From Terriglobia bacterium (GTDB lineage Bacteria > Acidobacteriota > Terriglobia > UBA7540), in NCBI GenBank assembly GCA_020072925.1, contig JAIQGA010000026.1, positions 1 to 52,500 on the forward strand: a DNA stretch of 52,500 nt, written 5' to 3'. Within the stretch, counting starts at the first letter, position 1, and each line of letters begins with the position of its first letter. Positions 25,214 through 33,402 of this stretch are shown here, one piece after another. The position numbers and the translations under genes are program-made. The notes under the pieces are model-generated. The model was given only the letters and a program-made list of their open reading frames with translations. It had not been told where the DNA came from and ran no database searches.

Positions 25214-25806
25214 CGCACGGGTTTGAGGGAACAGCGCTGTTGCCGGGCGCGGAATATCGCCTTCCTGTAAAACGACAGACGCTAGCACCATTCGCGTTGA
25301 GCGTTGTGCCGCACTATCCCGCCTTTCCGCCGGAGATGGTTTACCCGCGCACGCCCCACACGGATGAACCCGCGGCACTCTTTCTTGAGCGCGGCGCCTC
25401 GCGTATCGCTTACTTCCCCGGCGACATTGATCGCAGCTTCTGGCGTTCGGGAAACACCGACCTCAGCAGGCTGATTCAAAATGCCGTGCACTGGGTCTGC
25501 GGCGACGCGCCGCCGCCCGTCACCGTGACCGGCGAGGGCATTGTGGAATTATTCGCGTGGGAAACGGAAGCGGGTTACGCGCTACACGTGCTGAATTACA
25601 CCAACCCCAACATGACCCGCGGATTTTTCCGTCGCTTCTACAGGATCGGTGCCCAACAAGTCGAGTTCAATGTGTCCCGGGGCAAGCGAATCTCGAGCGC
25701 ACGCGCGTTACGGGCGGGAAAACCCCTCCCCTTCAAGCAGGCGGAGCGGACCATCCGCTTTGAGATTCCGTCTGTCCTCGACTACGAAGTCATCGCCTTG
25801 ACGTGA
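25060..25806 (+). CDS. C-terminal part of the frame-disrupted glycosidase-like protein
   Basis: The reading frame from about 25060 (LFATFETSRYNEWGDPGRDL) matches the end of a class I glutamine amidotransferase-like trimerisation domain. It continues to HVLNYTNPNMTRGF and the ending SVLDYEVIALT at 25806. The upstream part of this frame, before 25060, overlaps the N-terminal gene out of frame and is not coding. Joined to 23753-25059, roughly 45-50 residues expected between QGLYY and LFATFETS are missing. The lesion is therefore a deletion combined with a frame change, not a single-base slip. It has no start of its own that I trust. Confidence 0.6.
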   Translation, partial: LFATFETSRYNEWGDPGRDLGLADVFGAKVAGEVIGPLGNSYMRIEGTHAVTHGFEGTALLPGAEYRLPVKRQTLAPFALSVVPHYPAFPPEMVYPRTPHTDEPAALFLERGASRIAYFPGDIDRSFWRSGNTDLSRLIQNAVHWVCGDAPPPVTVTGEGIVELFAWETEAGYALHVLNYTNPNMTRGFFRRFYRIGAQQVEFNVSRGKRISSARALRAGKPLPFKQAERTIRFEIPSVLDYEVIALT

Positions 25807-25822
25807 GCGCGCGCTTTGCCGC

Positions 25823-28800
25823 TCAGGGATTCGATGCCTCCGCGCTGACCCCGATCGCGGGAATTTTCTCCTTGCGGATCAACTCGTTCAGCGCCGCCAG
25901 ATCCTTGCTCTGAATCTCCTTCCATTTTCCGAGCTGCCCGTCGAGTTGCCGGCTCAGGTCGTTGAACACTTCGTAGTCCTGCTGTGGCGGCGCGGCGTCC
26001 GCGCTCTCCACAGCGCCCGCAAGACTCAATAGCCTCTCGCTGAGCATAACCGGAAAGTTGAGATTATCCTCCGAGCTCTTCGACTTCAGTTGAATCAACT
26101 GTTCCTCGATGGGTGTCATTTTCTTGTCGAGATCATCCGCGGCGGCAATGATGGCTTTCGCCTGTGAGGTTTTTCCGACCCGCTTCCGCAGCTCCTTGAG
26201 CTGCGCGCTCACCTCGCGCATCGCGTTGACGGCCTCGTGGTCTTGCCGCAGCCGGTCGCTGATCTTCGTGGCAAGATCGAATTGCTTTTCGAGGTCCTCT
26301 GGCGAGACCCTGACCCGCGGGTCCGCTTTGAGTTCGAGCGGGTCGGAGAGGGTCTTGCCGCCGGCGGTCAGCTTCACCTGGTAATTCCCGGGAAGCGCCA
26401 GCGGGCCGCGCGGCGCGCCTGCAAACGTGACCACGCCCGGCACGCGCGGCAGGTTTTCGTAGCGCAAGTCCCAGACGAAACGGTTCATGCCGGCCTCGGC
26501 GGGAAGCAGGTTTTCCGGCCGACGCATTCCGGGAAACTCCGGAGGCGCCTCGCCTTCTTCGCCCGGCTTCTTCAGGTTCGAGAACTTCCGCACAACCTTG
26601 CCGCGACTGTCGAGAATCTCCAGGGTGATTTCTTCTTTCTCCTTGGGCGCGGCCTTCAGGTAGTAGTCAAGAATCGCACCGTTAGGGGGATTCTGGCCGT
26701 AAGGCCCTGTGGGAGTGAAGAATCCCCCGCCTCGGAGCCGGTACGCGAGGCTCGGCTTGTACAGATAGACTTCAGCCTTCGCCACCTCCGAGTTCGATTG
26801 CCGCAGCGGGCTGAGGTCATCAAGAATCCAAAACGATCGCCCATGCGTCGCCACAACCAGGTCGTCGTTCTTCACCACCAGGTCGTGAATGGGCGTCTGG
26901 GGAAGGTTTAATGTCAGCGATTGCCAGTGCGTGCCATCGTCGAAGGAAACGAAGATGCCCGTCTCGGTTCCGGCATAGAGCAAACCTTTCTTCTTGGGGT
27001 CTTCGCGCACGGCATGGACGTAAGCGGTCTCAGGAATGCCGGTGGTTATCTTCGCCCACGACTTTCCGTAATCACGCGTCACGTAGATGTAGGGGCGATA
27101 GTCATCAAGCTTGTGGCAGTCCACCGCCACGTAAGCCGTGCCCGCGTCGTGCGGGGAAGGATCGATCAGGCTGACCATGCCCCACTCGGGAATTTCCTTG
27201 GGCGTGACATTCGCCCAGTTTTTGCCGCCGTCGCGCGTCAGGTGGATGAGACCATCGTCGGAACCCGCCCAGATCAAGCCGGTCACGAGCGGCGATTCGG
27301 CCACGGCGAATATCGTGTCGTAGTACTCGACGCTGGTGTTGTCCTTGGTAATCGGGCCGCCCGAAGACTGCTGCTTGCTTTTGTCATTGCGCGTGAGGTC
27401 GGGGCTGATGACGGTCCAGTTCATGCCGCCATCAGTGGTCTTGAAGAGCACGTTCGCCGCCATGTATAGAACGTTCGGATCGTGTGGCGAAAAGAGAATT
27501 GGCTCCGTCCACTGGAAGCGGTACTTCAGGTCGGCCGCGCCCCAGCCAATGGTATTCAGCGGCCATGGCGAAATCTCCTGTTCCTGGCCCGTGCGCTTGT
27601 CGAAGCGAGTGATTTCGCCGGCGTAGCTGCCCGCATAAACAATGTTGGGATCTTTGGGGTCGGGCGCGATGTAGCCGCTTTCCCCGCCCCCTACCGCGTA
27701 CCAGTCCGCGCGTCCGATGGCGCCCTCGTCGCTGCGGCTGGCAATGGCCACCGTCGTGTTATCCTGCTGCGCACCGTACAGGTAATAAGGAAACCGGTTG
27801 TCGGTGATGACGTGGTAGAACTGCGCCGTGGGTTGAGTATCCTCCGCCGTCCACGACTTGCCGCCGTCCACGGTAATCGTCGCGCCGCCGTCGTTGCCAT
27901 TGATCATGCGCTGGGGATTCTGCGGATCGATCCAGAGGCCGTGATGGTCGCCGTGCGGCGCATGCAGGGGAGTGAAGGTCTTGCCGCCATCCGTCGACCG
28001 GAAGAGCCCCACGTTCAAGATATAGAGCGTGTCCACGCTCTTCGGGTCGGCAAAAATGTGAGTGAAGTACCACCCGCGCTGCCGAAAGCGATGGTCCTCG
28101 TTGACGCGCGTCCATTTCTCGCCGCCGTCGTCCGAGCGATACAGGCCGCCCTCTTCAGCCTCAATCAAAGCGTAGACGCGGTTGGAGTCCGCGCCGGAGA
28201 CGGAAACTCCGATACGTCCCAGAGCCCCTTTGGGCAGCCCGTCGCCTTCCAGGCGCTTCCAAGTCGTTCCGCCGTCGCCGGATTTGTACAGCCCGCTGCC
28301 CGGACCGCCGCTGGTCAGGCCGTAGGGCGTGCGGTTCGCTTCCCATAGCGCCGCAAAGAGCATATGCGAGTTGGAAGGATCGAAGATAATATCAATCGCG
28401 CCGGTCTTGTCATCCTTGTAAAGGACTTTTTCCCATGTTTTCCCGCCGTCCATAGAACGGAAAACGCCGCGCTCCGCGTTCGGCCCGTAAGTGTGGCCGA
28501 GTGCGGCGACAAATACGACGTCAGGATTATGGGGATCGACGATGACCTTGCCGATCTGTCGCGTGTCTTGCAGGCCGACGTTTTTCCAGGTTTTCCCGCC
28601 GTCGAGCGACTTATAAACGCCGTCACCAAACGAAATGTTGCCGCGAATGCATGCCTCGCCGGTGCCGACGTATATGACGTTGGGATCTGAGGGCGCCACG
28701 GCAATGCTGCCAATAGAGGAGACCGGCTCCTTATCGAACAGCGGGACCCAGTTCAGGCCGCCATCGGTGCTCTTCCAGACGCCGCCTGCGACACCTCCGA

Positions 28801-28999
28801 AGTAGTACGTGTTGGGGTCGCCGGGAACGCCTTCGACGGCGAGCACGCGCCCGCCACGAAACGGGCCGACCAGGCGCCACTTCATCCCTTTGAACAGGCT
28901 ATCGCTGACTTGCCCAAAGGCCAAACATGCCACTAGATTAAGTGCCAGCGCTCCCCAAAGTGCCAAGCGAGCCACTCGTCGCCATTGCAGCGTGTCCAT
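25823..28999 (-). CDS. Large secreted BNR/VPS10-type beta-propeller protein
   Basis: The protein has 1058 residues from ATG 28999, with GGGAG upstream. Signal peptide: WRRVARLALWGALALNLVACLAFGQ. From about residue 35 to 720 it has repeated Asp-box/BNR motifs (KSTDGGLNW, KSLDGGKTW, RSMDGGKTW, KSGDGGTTW, RSDDGGEKW, KTTDGGMNW, RDYGKSW), forming one or two beta-propellers as in sortilin-like or WD40/YVTN/BNR proteins. The C-terminal 300 residues include a beta domain (GNYQVKLTAGGKTLSD) and a helical, coiled-coil-like tail. These proteins are frequent in acidobacteria; exact role unknown, possibly glycan or peptide binding. Convergent with the glycosidase-like gene. Confidence 0.85.
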   Translation of the reverse strand: MDTLQWRRVARLALWGALALNLVACLAFGQVSDSLFKGMKWRLVGPFRGGRVLAVEGVPGDPNTYYFGGVAGGVWKSTDGGLNWVPLFDKEPVSSIGSIAVAPSDPNVIYVGTGEACIRGNISFGDGVYKSLDGGKTWKNVGLQDTRQIGKVIVDPHNPDVVFVAALGHTYGPNAERGVFRSMDGGKTWEKVLYKDDKTGAIDIIFDPSNSHMLFAALWEANRTPYGLTSGGPGSGLYKSGDGGTTWKRLEGDGLPKGALGRIGVSVSGADSNRVYALIEAEEGGLYRSDDGGEKWTRVNEDHRFRQRGWYFTHIFADPKSVDTLYILNVGLFRSTDGGKTFTPLHAPHGDHHGLWIDPQNPQRMINGNDGGATITVDGGKSWTAEDTQPTAQFYHVITDNRFPYYLYGAQQDNTTVAIASRSDEGAIGRADWYAVGGGESGYIAPDPKDPNIVYAGSYAGEITRFDKRTGQEQEISPWPLNTIGWGAADLKYRFQWTEPILFSPHDPNVLYMAANVLFKTTDGGMNWTVISPDLTRNDKSKQQSSGGPITKDNTSVEYYDTIFAVAESPLVTGLIWAGSDDGLIHLTRDGGKNWANVTPKEIPEWGMVSLIDPSPHDAGTAYVAVDCHKLDDYRPYIYVTRDYGKSWAKITTGIPETAYVHAVREDPKKKGLLYAGTETGIFVSFDDGTHWQSLTLNLPQTPIHDLVVKNDDLVVATHGRSFWILDDLSPLRQSNSEVAKAEVYLYKPSLAYRLRGGGFFTPTGPYGQNPPNGAILDYYLKAAPKEKEEITLEILDSRGKVVRKFSNLKKPGEEGEAPPEFPGMRRPENLLPAEAGMNRFVWDLRYENLPRVPGVVTFAGAPRGPLALPGNYQVKLTAGGKTLSDPLELKADPRVRVSPEDLEKQFDLATKISDRLRQDHEAVNAMREVSAQLKELRKRVGKTSQAKAIIAAADDLDKKMTPIEEQLIQLKSKSSEDNLNFPVMLSERLLSLAGAVESADAAPPQQDYEVFNDLSRQLDGQLGKWKEIQSKDLAALNELIRKEKIPAIGVSAEASNP

Positions 29000-29132
29000 G
29001 AGGTTCTCCCTCTGCATAAAGAAGTATGCTCGACCAGGAAATATGTAATCAGGAAACAGGCCCGACAACGCCGGACCGGAGCTCTTACGCTTACTGCTGT
29101 CTCCCGAAACTGAATTTCGGCCCGCATCAACA

Positions 29133-29666
29133 TCACGGGGAAGTGCCGGGAGTGTTGCCGTGCAAGGTGTAGTTACGAATCGATCCGCCCAGGCCCACTC
29201 CGATGTGGATAACCGAAATCCAGCGTTCCAGGCGGTGCCTGCCCTTGCGGTGAAGCCAATAGGCGACGCCGACCGAGGCCGCAGCCCCTGCCACCTCCAG
29301 GCCGACGAAGAGCGGCTTGTTATCCACGATGCTGTTGGTCAGCAGCCACTCGTTCACGCCGCGCGCGCGGAAATGTTGGGTCGAAGTGTAATCGAGAGTT
29401 CGCACCGCCACCACGCCCGCGAATAGCGTGAGATTGGGGGAATCCCAGAATCGGTGCGGCGTGGGCGCAGAAGGCGCCGGCTTTTGTGTCGCGGGCTGCG
29501 GGCTGGCCGGCGTCTGCGCGCGCAGACTGACGACACCCGTTAACAAGCTGACCCCGAGGAGCGCGAACAGCCTCTGAAACTCTCTTCTTGGGAAAATGCG
29601 GCGATGCTTCGCTTCGCTCAGCATGACAGCGTCGGGCTGTGCATTGGGTCGCGCCCTTGGATTCAT
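29133..29666 (-). CDS. Small membrane-associated hypothetical protein
   Basis: A 177-residue protein with start ATG 29666, 4 bases after the stop of the upstream isomerase gene. After a signal-like segment (FALLGVSLLTGVVSLRAQ) and a Pro/Ala-rich linker come two hydrophobic segments (NLTLFAGVVAVRTLDY and LEVAGAAASVGVAYWLHR). The family is not recognised. The N-terminal MLSEAKHRRIFP is encoded by a dispersed intergenic repeat (TCATGCTGAGCGAAGCGAAG). That suggests the repeat was captured as coding sequence, or that the true start is downstream. Confidence 0.6.
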   Translation of the reverse strand: MNPRARPNAQPDAVMLSEAKHRRIFPRREFQRLFALLGVSLLTGVVSLRAQTPASPQPATQKPAPSAPTPHRFWDSPNLTLFAGVVAVRTLDYTSTQHFRARGVNEWLLTNSIVDNKPLFVGLEVAGAAASVGVAYWLHRKGRHRLERWISVIHIGVGLGGSIRNYTLHGNTPGTSP

Positions 29667-29670
29667 GACG

Positions 29671-30615
29671 CTATAGATACTTCAGCAGGTTGTCGAGCAC
29701 CTTCTGGCAGCCCGCGTAGGGGTCGCCGGGGCCTTCGAATTCGATCGAGTAGACGCCCTTGAATCCTACTTGCTTTGAAATCTCCACGCACTTCGGGAAA
29801 TCGAATCGAGTCTCGTTCCCGCTCGCGTCGAATTCCAGCCCCTTGGCGTGGCAAACCACGCGGGCAAAGGGGAAGAGGAGCGCCAGTCCCCGCTCGCGCG
29901 TGGCCTCATCCGGAAAGTTCGCGAAATCGGGCAACGCGCCGAGGTTGCCGCCCACGTCCTTGAACAGCTTCACCAACTCTTCCGGATGCTCAGAGCCCAC
30001 TCCGCCGTGATTCTCAATGATGACCTCCACTCCTTTCGATTTGCCGTAACTCGCCAGGGCTTTATACGAGGCCACGGTGGGCGCCAGGTCTTGTGCGTTC
30101 ATCTTGCCTGGGTCGCAGCGAACCGCCTTCGACCCAATTGTCTTGGCGATGTCGATCCATTTGCGAGCCGCGCTGACCGCATTCCCGCGCACCTCCGGGT
30201 CCGGATCGGAAAGGCCGCCTTTCGTCCAGATTTCCTCGATGTCCACGGGAATGTTGACGACGCGCGAATGAACTCTCGCCAGACGGTTCTTGAGTTCCTG
30301 AAGGTAGGTCGACTCCGTAGAAGCAAAATGCGGCGCACAGAATTCCATATTGTGCAGGCCGTACTTGTCTGCCGCAAGCTCAGGAAAATCCAGCAAGGCG
30401 AGCATGTCGCCAGGTTGATTGAAATCTTTCTCGCGGGTTGCCTGAAAATAGTTGTGCAGACTCCAGGTGGAAAGCGAGATGCGCTGGCGCTTGTCGCCGG
30501 CCACTGGTCGCGGCACGTGGCGACGACGAGCCGCCCACACATCATCACCTAGACAAAGCAAGCCTGCACCCGCGGCTCCTCCGGCAAGTCGAGCGAAAAA
30601 ATCTCGGCGATTCAT
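29671..30615 (-). CDS. Tat-exported sugar phosphate isomerase/epimerase family protein
   Basis: The protein has 314 residues, starting at ATG 30615 with AGGGAG 6 bases upstream. Tat signal: NRRDFFARLAGGAAGAGLL. The TIM-barrel AP-endonuclease-2-like fold shows metal-site segments VEVIIENHGGVGSEH, LPDFANFPDE, FARVVCHAKGLEF and YSIEFEGPGD, with the Glu/Asp/His/Glu set expected for xylose-isomerase-like enzymes. It probably isomerises or epimerises a sugar or inositol derivative in the periplasm. GalT lies 108 bases upstream on the same strand. Confidence 0.85.
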   Translation of the reverse strand: MNRRDFFARLAGGAAGAGLLCLGDDVWAARRRHVPRPVAGDKRQRISLSTWSLHNYFQATREKDFNQPGDMLALLDFPELAADKYGLHNMEFCAPHFASTESTYLQELKNRLARVHSRVVNIPVDIEEIWTKGGLSDPDPEVRGNAVSAARKWIDIAKTIGSKAVRCDPGKMNAQDLAPTVASYKALASYGKSKGVEVIIENHGGVGSEHPEELVKLFKDVGGNLGALPDFANFPDEATRERGLALLFPFARVVCHAKGLEFDASGNETRFDFPKCVEISKQVGFKGVYSIEFEGPGDPYAGCQKVLDNLLKYL

Positions 30616-30723
30616 TTGAACTCCCTTCGTGGCGAGGAGCCGTTCTGGGCTCCCGGGAAGACGCAACAATCGAAGCCGGAACGCTCGTGATGAACCCGCG
30701 GCCCAAAAAGGCGCCCCGCTCTT

Positions 30724-31722
30724 TCAATCCACCTGAGTCCCGCGCAGGAAGCTGGCGTTCTCTTCGGGCAATGAGGTGTTGATGAACATTCCGGAGCCCA
30801 GCTCGAATCCCGCCATCTTGGTCAGACGTGGAATGATGCTCACATACCAGTGATAGTACTTTACGCCGGTGTATTCCATCGGGGCGGTGCGCACCACGTA
30901 GTTGTAATCGGGGTCGGCGAGCCCCTTGTAGAGTTTGGCCAGCGTGCACCGCAGGTTGCGCGCCAGGTCGACGACCTCCGCGTCGTTCAACTCCGCGAAG
31001 CAGGCCATGTGGCGGCGCGGCATGATGAGCAGTGAAAACGGCGTCAGCGAGGCAAAGGGGAGGAAGGCGACGAAGTGTTCCGTTTCGAGCACCAGGCGTA
31101 GCCCCTCTTTCTGTTCCTGCTCGAGCACGCGGCAGAAGATGCACTCCCCAAACTCGTCGAAGTGTTCCAGCGCGTTGAACAGCCGGTCGCGAAGTTGCGT
31201 GGTCATGACGGGGGTGGCAATCATCTGCGAGTGCGGATGCTCGAGCGACGTCCCGGCTGCGTCGCCGTGATTTTTGAAAATGGTAATCTGCTCGACGCGC
31301 GCATCTTTTGACGCGAACTTGAAGCGGTTGAGATAAGTTTCGATGATGGTTTCCACCTCGCGGTCGGAGAGCAGCGCCGTGGTCTTGCTGTGGTCCGGCG
31401 TTTCGACGATAACTTCGTGAATGCCCACGCCCGTGATCGCGCGGCGAATGCCCACGATGTTCCGTTTCCGCTCGCCTTCGTACGACACGGCGGCAAATTT
31501 ATTAGGCGTCACGCGTACCCGCCATGTAGAAGTGTCCGGCACCACGTACGTGGCGGGCGGAGTCATGGCTTCGTTGCCGGGGCAAAAGGGGCAGGTTTTC
31601 ACATAGGCCGGCAGGACCTTTTTCTCTTTGACTTTTTTCGCGAAATCCTCGGGACGCTTGGCACGTTCCGTGGCGATGATCACCCACTCGCGAGTCAGAA
31701 TGTTATAACGAAGCTCAGGCAT
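30724..31722 (-). CDS. galT: Galactose-1-phosphate uridylyltransferase
   Basis: The protein has 332 residues from ATG 31722 with GAGGAGG upstream. Zn-site pair CPFCPGNE is near residue 44. The catalytic H-P-H of SLEHPHSQM is near 160, and FCRVLEQEQ and the second-domain YYHWYVSIIPR are present. GalT moves UMP from UDP-glucose to galactose-1-phosphate in the Leloir pathway; closely similar proteins act as ADP-glucose/ATP adenylyltransferases, so substrate is not certain. It sits between an FGE-fold gene and the isomerase, all minus strand. Confidence 0.88.
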   Translation of the reverse strand: MPELRYNILTREWVIIATERAKRPEDFAKKVKEKKVLPAYVKTCPFCPGNEAMTPPATYVVPDTSTWRVRVTPNKFAAVSYEGERKRNIVGIRRAITGVGIHEVIVETPDHSKTTALLSDREVETIIETYLNRFKFASKDARVEQITIFKNHGDAAGTSLEHPHSQMIATPVMTTQLRDRLFNALEHFDEFGECIFCRVLEQEQKEGLRLVLETEHFVAFLPFASLTPFSLLIMPRRHMACFAELNDAEVVDLARNLRCTLAKLYKGLADPDYNYVVRTAPMEYTGVKYYHWYVSIIPRLTKMAGFELGSGMFINTSLPEENASFLRGTQVD

Positions 31723-31749
31723 GGTTTGCCTCCTCAAGGCTGAAAGGGC

Positions 31750-32511
31750 TCAACGCGCGCCGCGGACGACGCGAAAGCCATAATCCGCGTATTGAAAGCC
31801 CGGCGGAATACTGGACCGCGCGGCGCAGCGGCTTACTTTCACATGATGGCGCCACGAACCCCCTCGCGACGCGCGCCGCGCACCGGACGCGGGTCCCGAG
31901 GGATTCCGGGCGGGAGAATGCGCGTAGTAATCGGGGTTGTACCAGTCCGCGCACCACTCGTGAACGTTCTCACAGAGATCGTAAACGCCGAACGCATTCG
32001 GGGCGCTTGCGCCGACCGGCAGCGGTCCTTTTACTTCCCCACCCCATCGGCGCTGGTATTCCTGACGTGACTGCGGCGGCTCATTGCCCCAAGGATAGAG
32101 CCAGCCCTCCTGGCGGCAGCGGGCAGCGCGCTCCCACTCCGCCTCCGTCGGCAGGCGATACGCGCGGCCGGTCATTTCGACGAGCCAGTGGCAATAGTCT
32201 GTCGCTTCGAACCAACTGACCGCCACCACCGGTTGATCAGGATGGCGGAAGTCCGGATCATTCCAATTCGGCGGCGAGGTATGGCCTGTGGCGTCCAGAA
32301 ACAATCGGAAGTCGCGGTTACGCACCTGGAAAGCCGCCATCTCGAATGCGTCCACCCAGACCCCGTGGACCGGCCGCTCGTCATCCTGGCCCTGCTCGCT
32401 GCCCATCAAAAACTCTCCCGCAGAAATCGGAACGCACTGGACCTCAGGAGCAGCTTGGGGAATCCCGGCGGTTTGATGACGTGCCCTTGACTCTCTGAGG
32501 TGTTCTTCCAC
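31750..32511 (-). CDS. FGE/SUMF1-fold protein lacking the catalytic cysteines
   Basis: The protein has 253 residues, starting at GTG 32511 with AAGGA upstream. Family motifs: FLMGSEQGQDDERPVH, PVVAVSWFEATDYCHWL, YRLPTEAEWERAARC, NAFGVYDLCENVHEWCADWY, RGGSWRHHVKVSRCAARS and DYGFRVVRG. Formylglycine-generating enzymes use two cysteines between GGS and RCAARS. Here this loop is WRHHVKVS, three residues shorter and without cysteine. It is therefore unlikely to activate sulfatases, and none is in the window. It might be a structural or ergothioneine-synthase-like relative. It ends 28 bases before the GalT start and is probably co-transcribed with it. Confidence 0.82.
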   Translation of the reverse strand: MEEHLRESRARHQTAGIPQAAPEVQCVPISAGEFLMGSEQGQDDERPVHGVWVDAFEMAAFQVRNRDFRLFLDATGHTSPPNWNDPDFRHPDQPVVAVSWFEATDYCHWLVEMTGRAYRLPTEAEWERAARCRQEGWLYPWGNEPPQSRQEYQRRWGGEVKGPLPVGASAPNAFGVYDLCENVHEWCADWYNPDYYAHSPARNPSGPASGARRASRGGSWRHHVKVSRCAARSSIPPGFQYADYGFRVVRGAR

Positions 32512-32604
32512 TCCGACGAATCCTTGATTTTGGTTTCCAAATGGAAGCGCATTCTATAACATTCGTTGGAAGAATGGTACGCCGGAAAGGGGCAAACGAA
32601 CCAA

Positions 32605-33402
32605 ATGTCCAAGAAACATAAAGAGACGATTCAAAAACAATTCACCAAGACCGTCGAGGCCTTTGCGAAATATGCGGTCCGCGATACGCCCGAAATTCTC
32701 GCCGAGAAGGTGGAGTTCGTCAAACCTCAGGCGACGGACTTGGTCCTGGACGTCGCGTGTGGGCCGGGAGCGTTTCCTCTGGCGCTCGCGCCGCGCGTGC
32801 GGTTCGCGATGGGAATTGATTTGACCTTCGAGATGCTGCGCCAGTCGCGGGCCTTCCAGGCCGAGCGGCAGATTGCCAATGCCGCCTTCGTGAGTGGCGA
32901 GGCCGAACAACTTCCCTTCCCCGATGGGACTTTCAACCTGGTCACCTGCCAGTGCTCGTTTCATCACATCCCGAAACCCGAGCTGGCGCTGAAAGAAATG
33001 CTGCGCATCACGCGGCCCGATGGCCGATTGTTTCTCATCGATACGGTGGCTCCGGAAAGCGATGCGAAGTTCGAACTCCATAACAAGATTGAAAAACTTC
33101 GGGACCCCTCACACACGCTGTCGCTGCGCCTGACGACCTACCTCCGGATGTTCGAAGAAGCCGGCGTCGAAGTGACCCGCCAAGGCCTGCGGCGCCGCCC
33201 GCGCTCGTTCAACCAGTGGATGCTGCGCGCGGGGCTCGAACCCCACCACAAGCGCTATCAGGAAACCCGCCGCCTGCTGGAGGACTCCATCGCCGGCGAT
33301 CGCGCCGGCTTCTCCGCCCGGCCCCAGGGGGAGGATATTGAGATCGTTCATAATGAGGGAATGTTTTTATTGGCACGACAGGCAGAGGGATGGGAAAAGT
33401 AG
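32605..33402 (+). CDS. Class I SAM-dependent methyltransferase (UbiE/type 11)
   Basis: The protein has 265 residues from ATG 32605 (MSKKHKETIQKQF); a TTG at 32566 is possible. Motif I is VLDVACGPGAFPLALA at about 45-60, the acidic loop GIDLTFEML, motif II LPFPDGTFNLVTCQCSFHHI, and motif III RPDGRLFLIDTVAPE. It is related to UbiE-like methyltransferases; substrate unknown. The TAG stop (33400-33402) lies in the first heptad unit of element b. It is divergent from the FGE-fold gene. Confidence 0.87.
   Translation: MSKKHKETIQKQFTKTVEAFAKYAVRDTPEILAEKVEFVKPQATDLVLDVACGPGAFPLALAPRVRFAMGIDLTFEMLRQSRAFQAERQIANAAFVSGEAEQLPFPDGTFNLVTCQCSFHHIPKPELALKEMLRITRPDGRLFLIDTVAPESDAKFELHNKIEKLRDPSHTLSLRLTTYLRMFEEAGVEVTRQGLRRRPRSFNQWMLRAGLEPHHKRYQETRRLLEDSIAGDRAGFSARPQGEDIEIVHNEGMFLLARQAEGWEK

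Noticed and set aside
31750-32511. Formylglycine-generating enzyme activating a sulfatase
   Set aside because: Catalytic cysteines are missing and there is no sulfatase gene with a CxPxR motif in the window.
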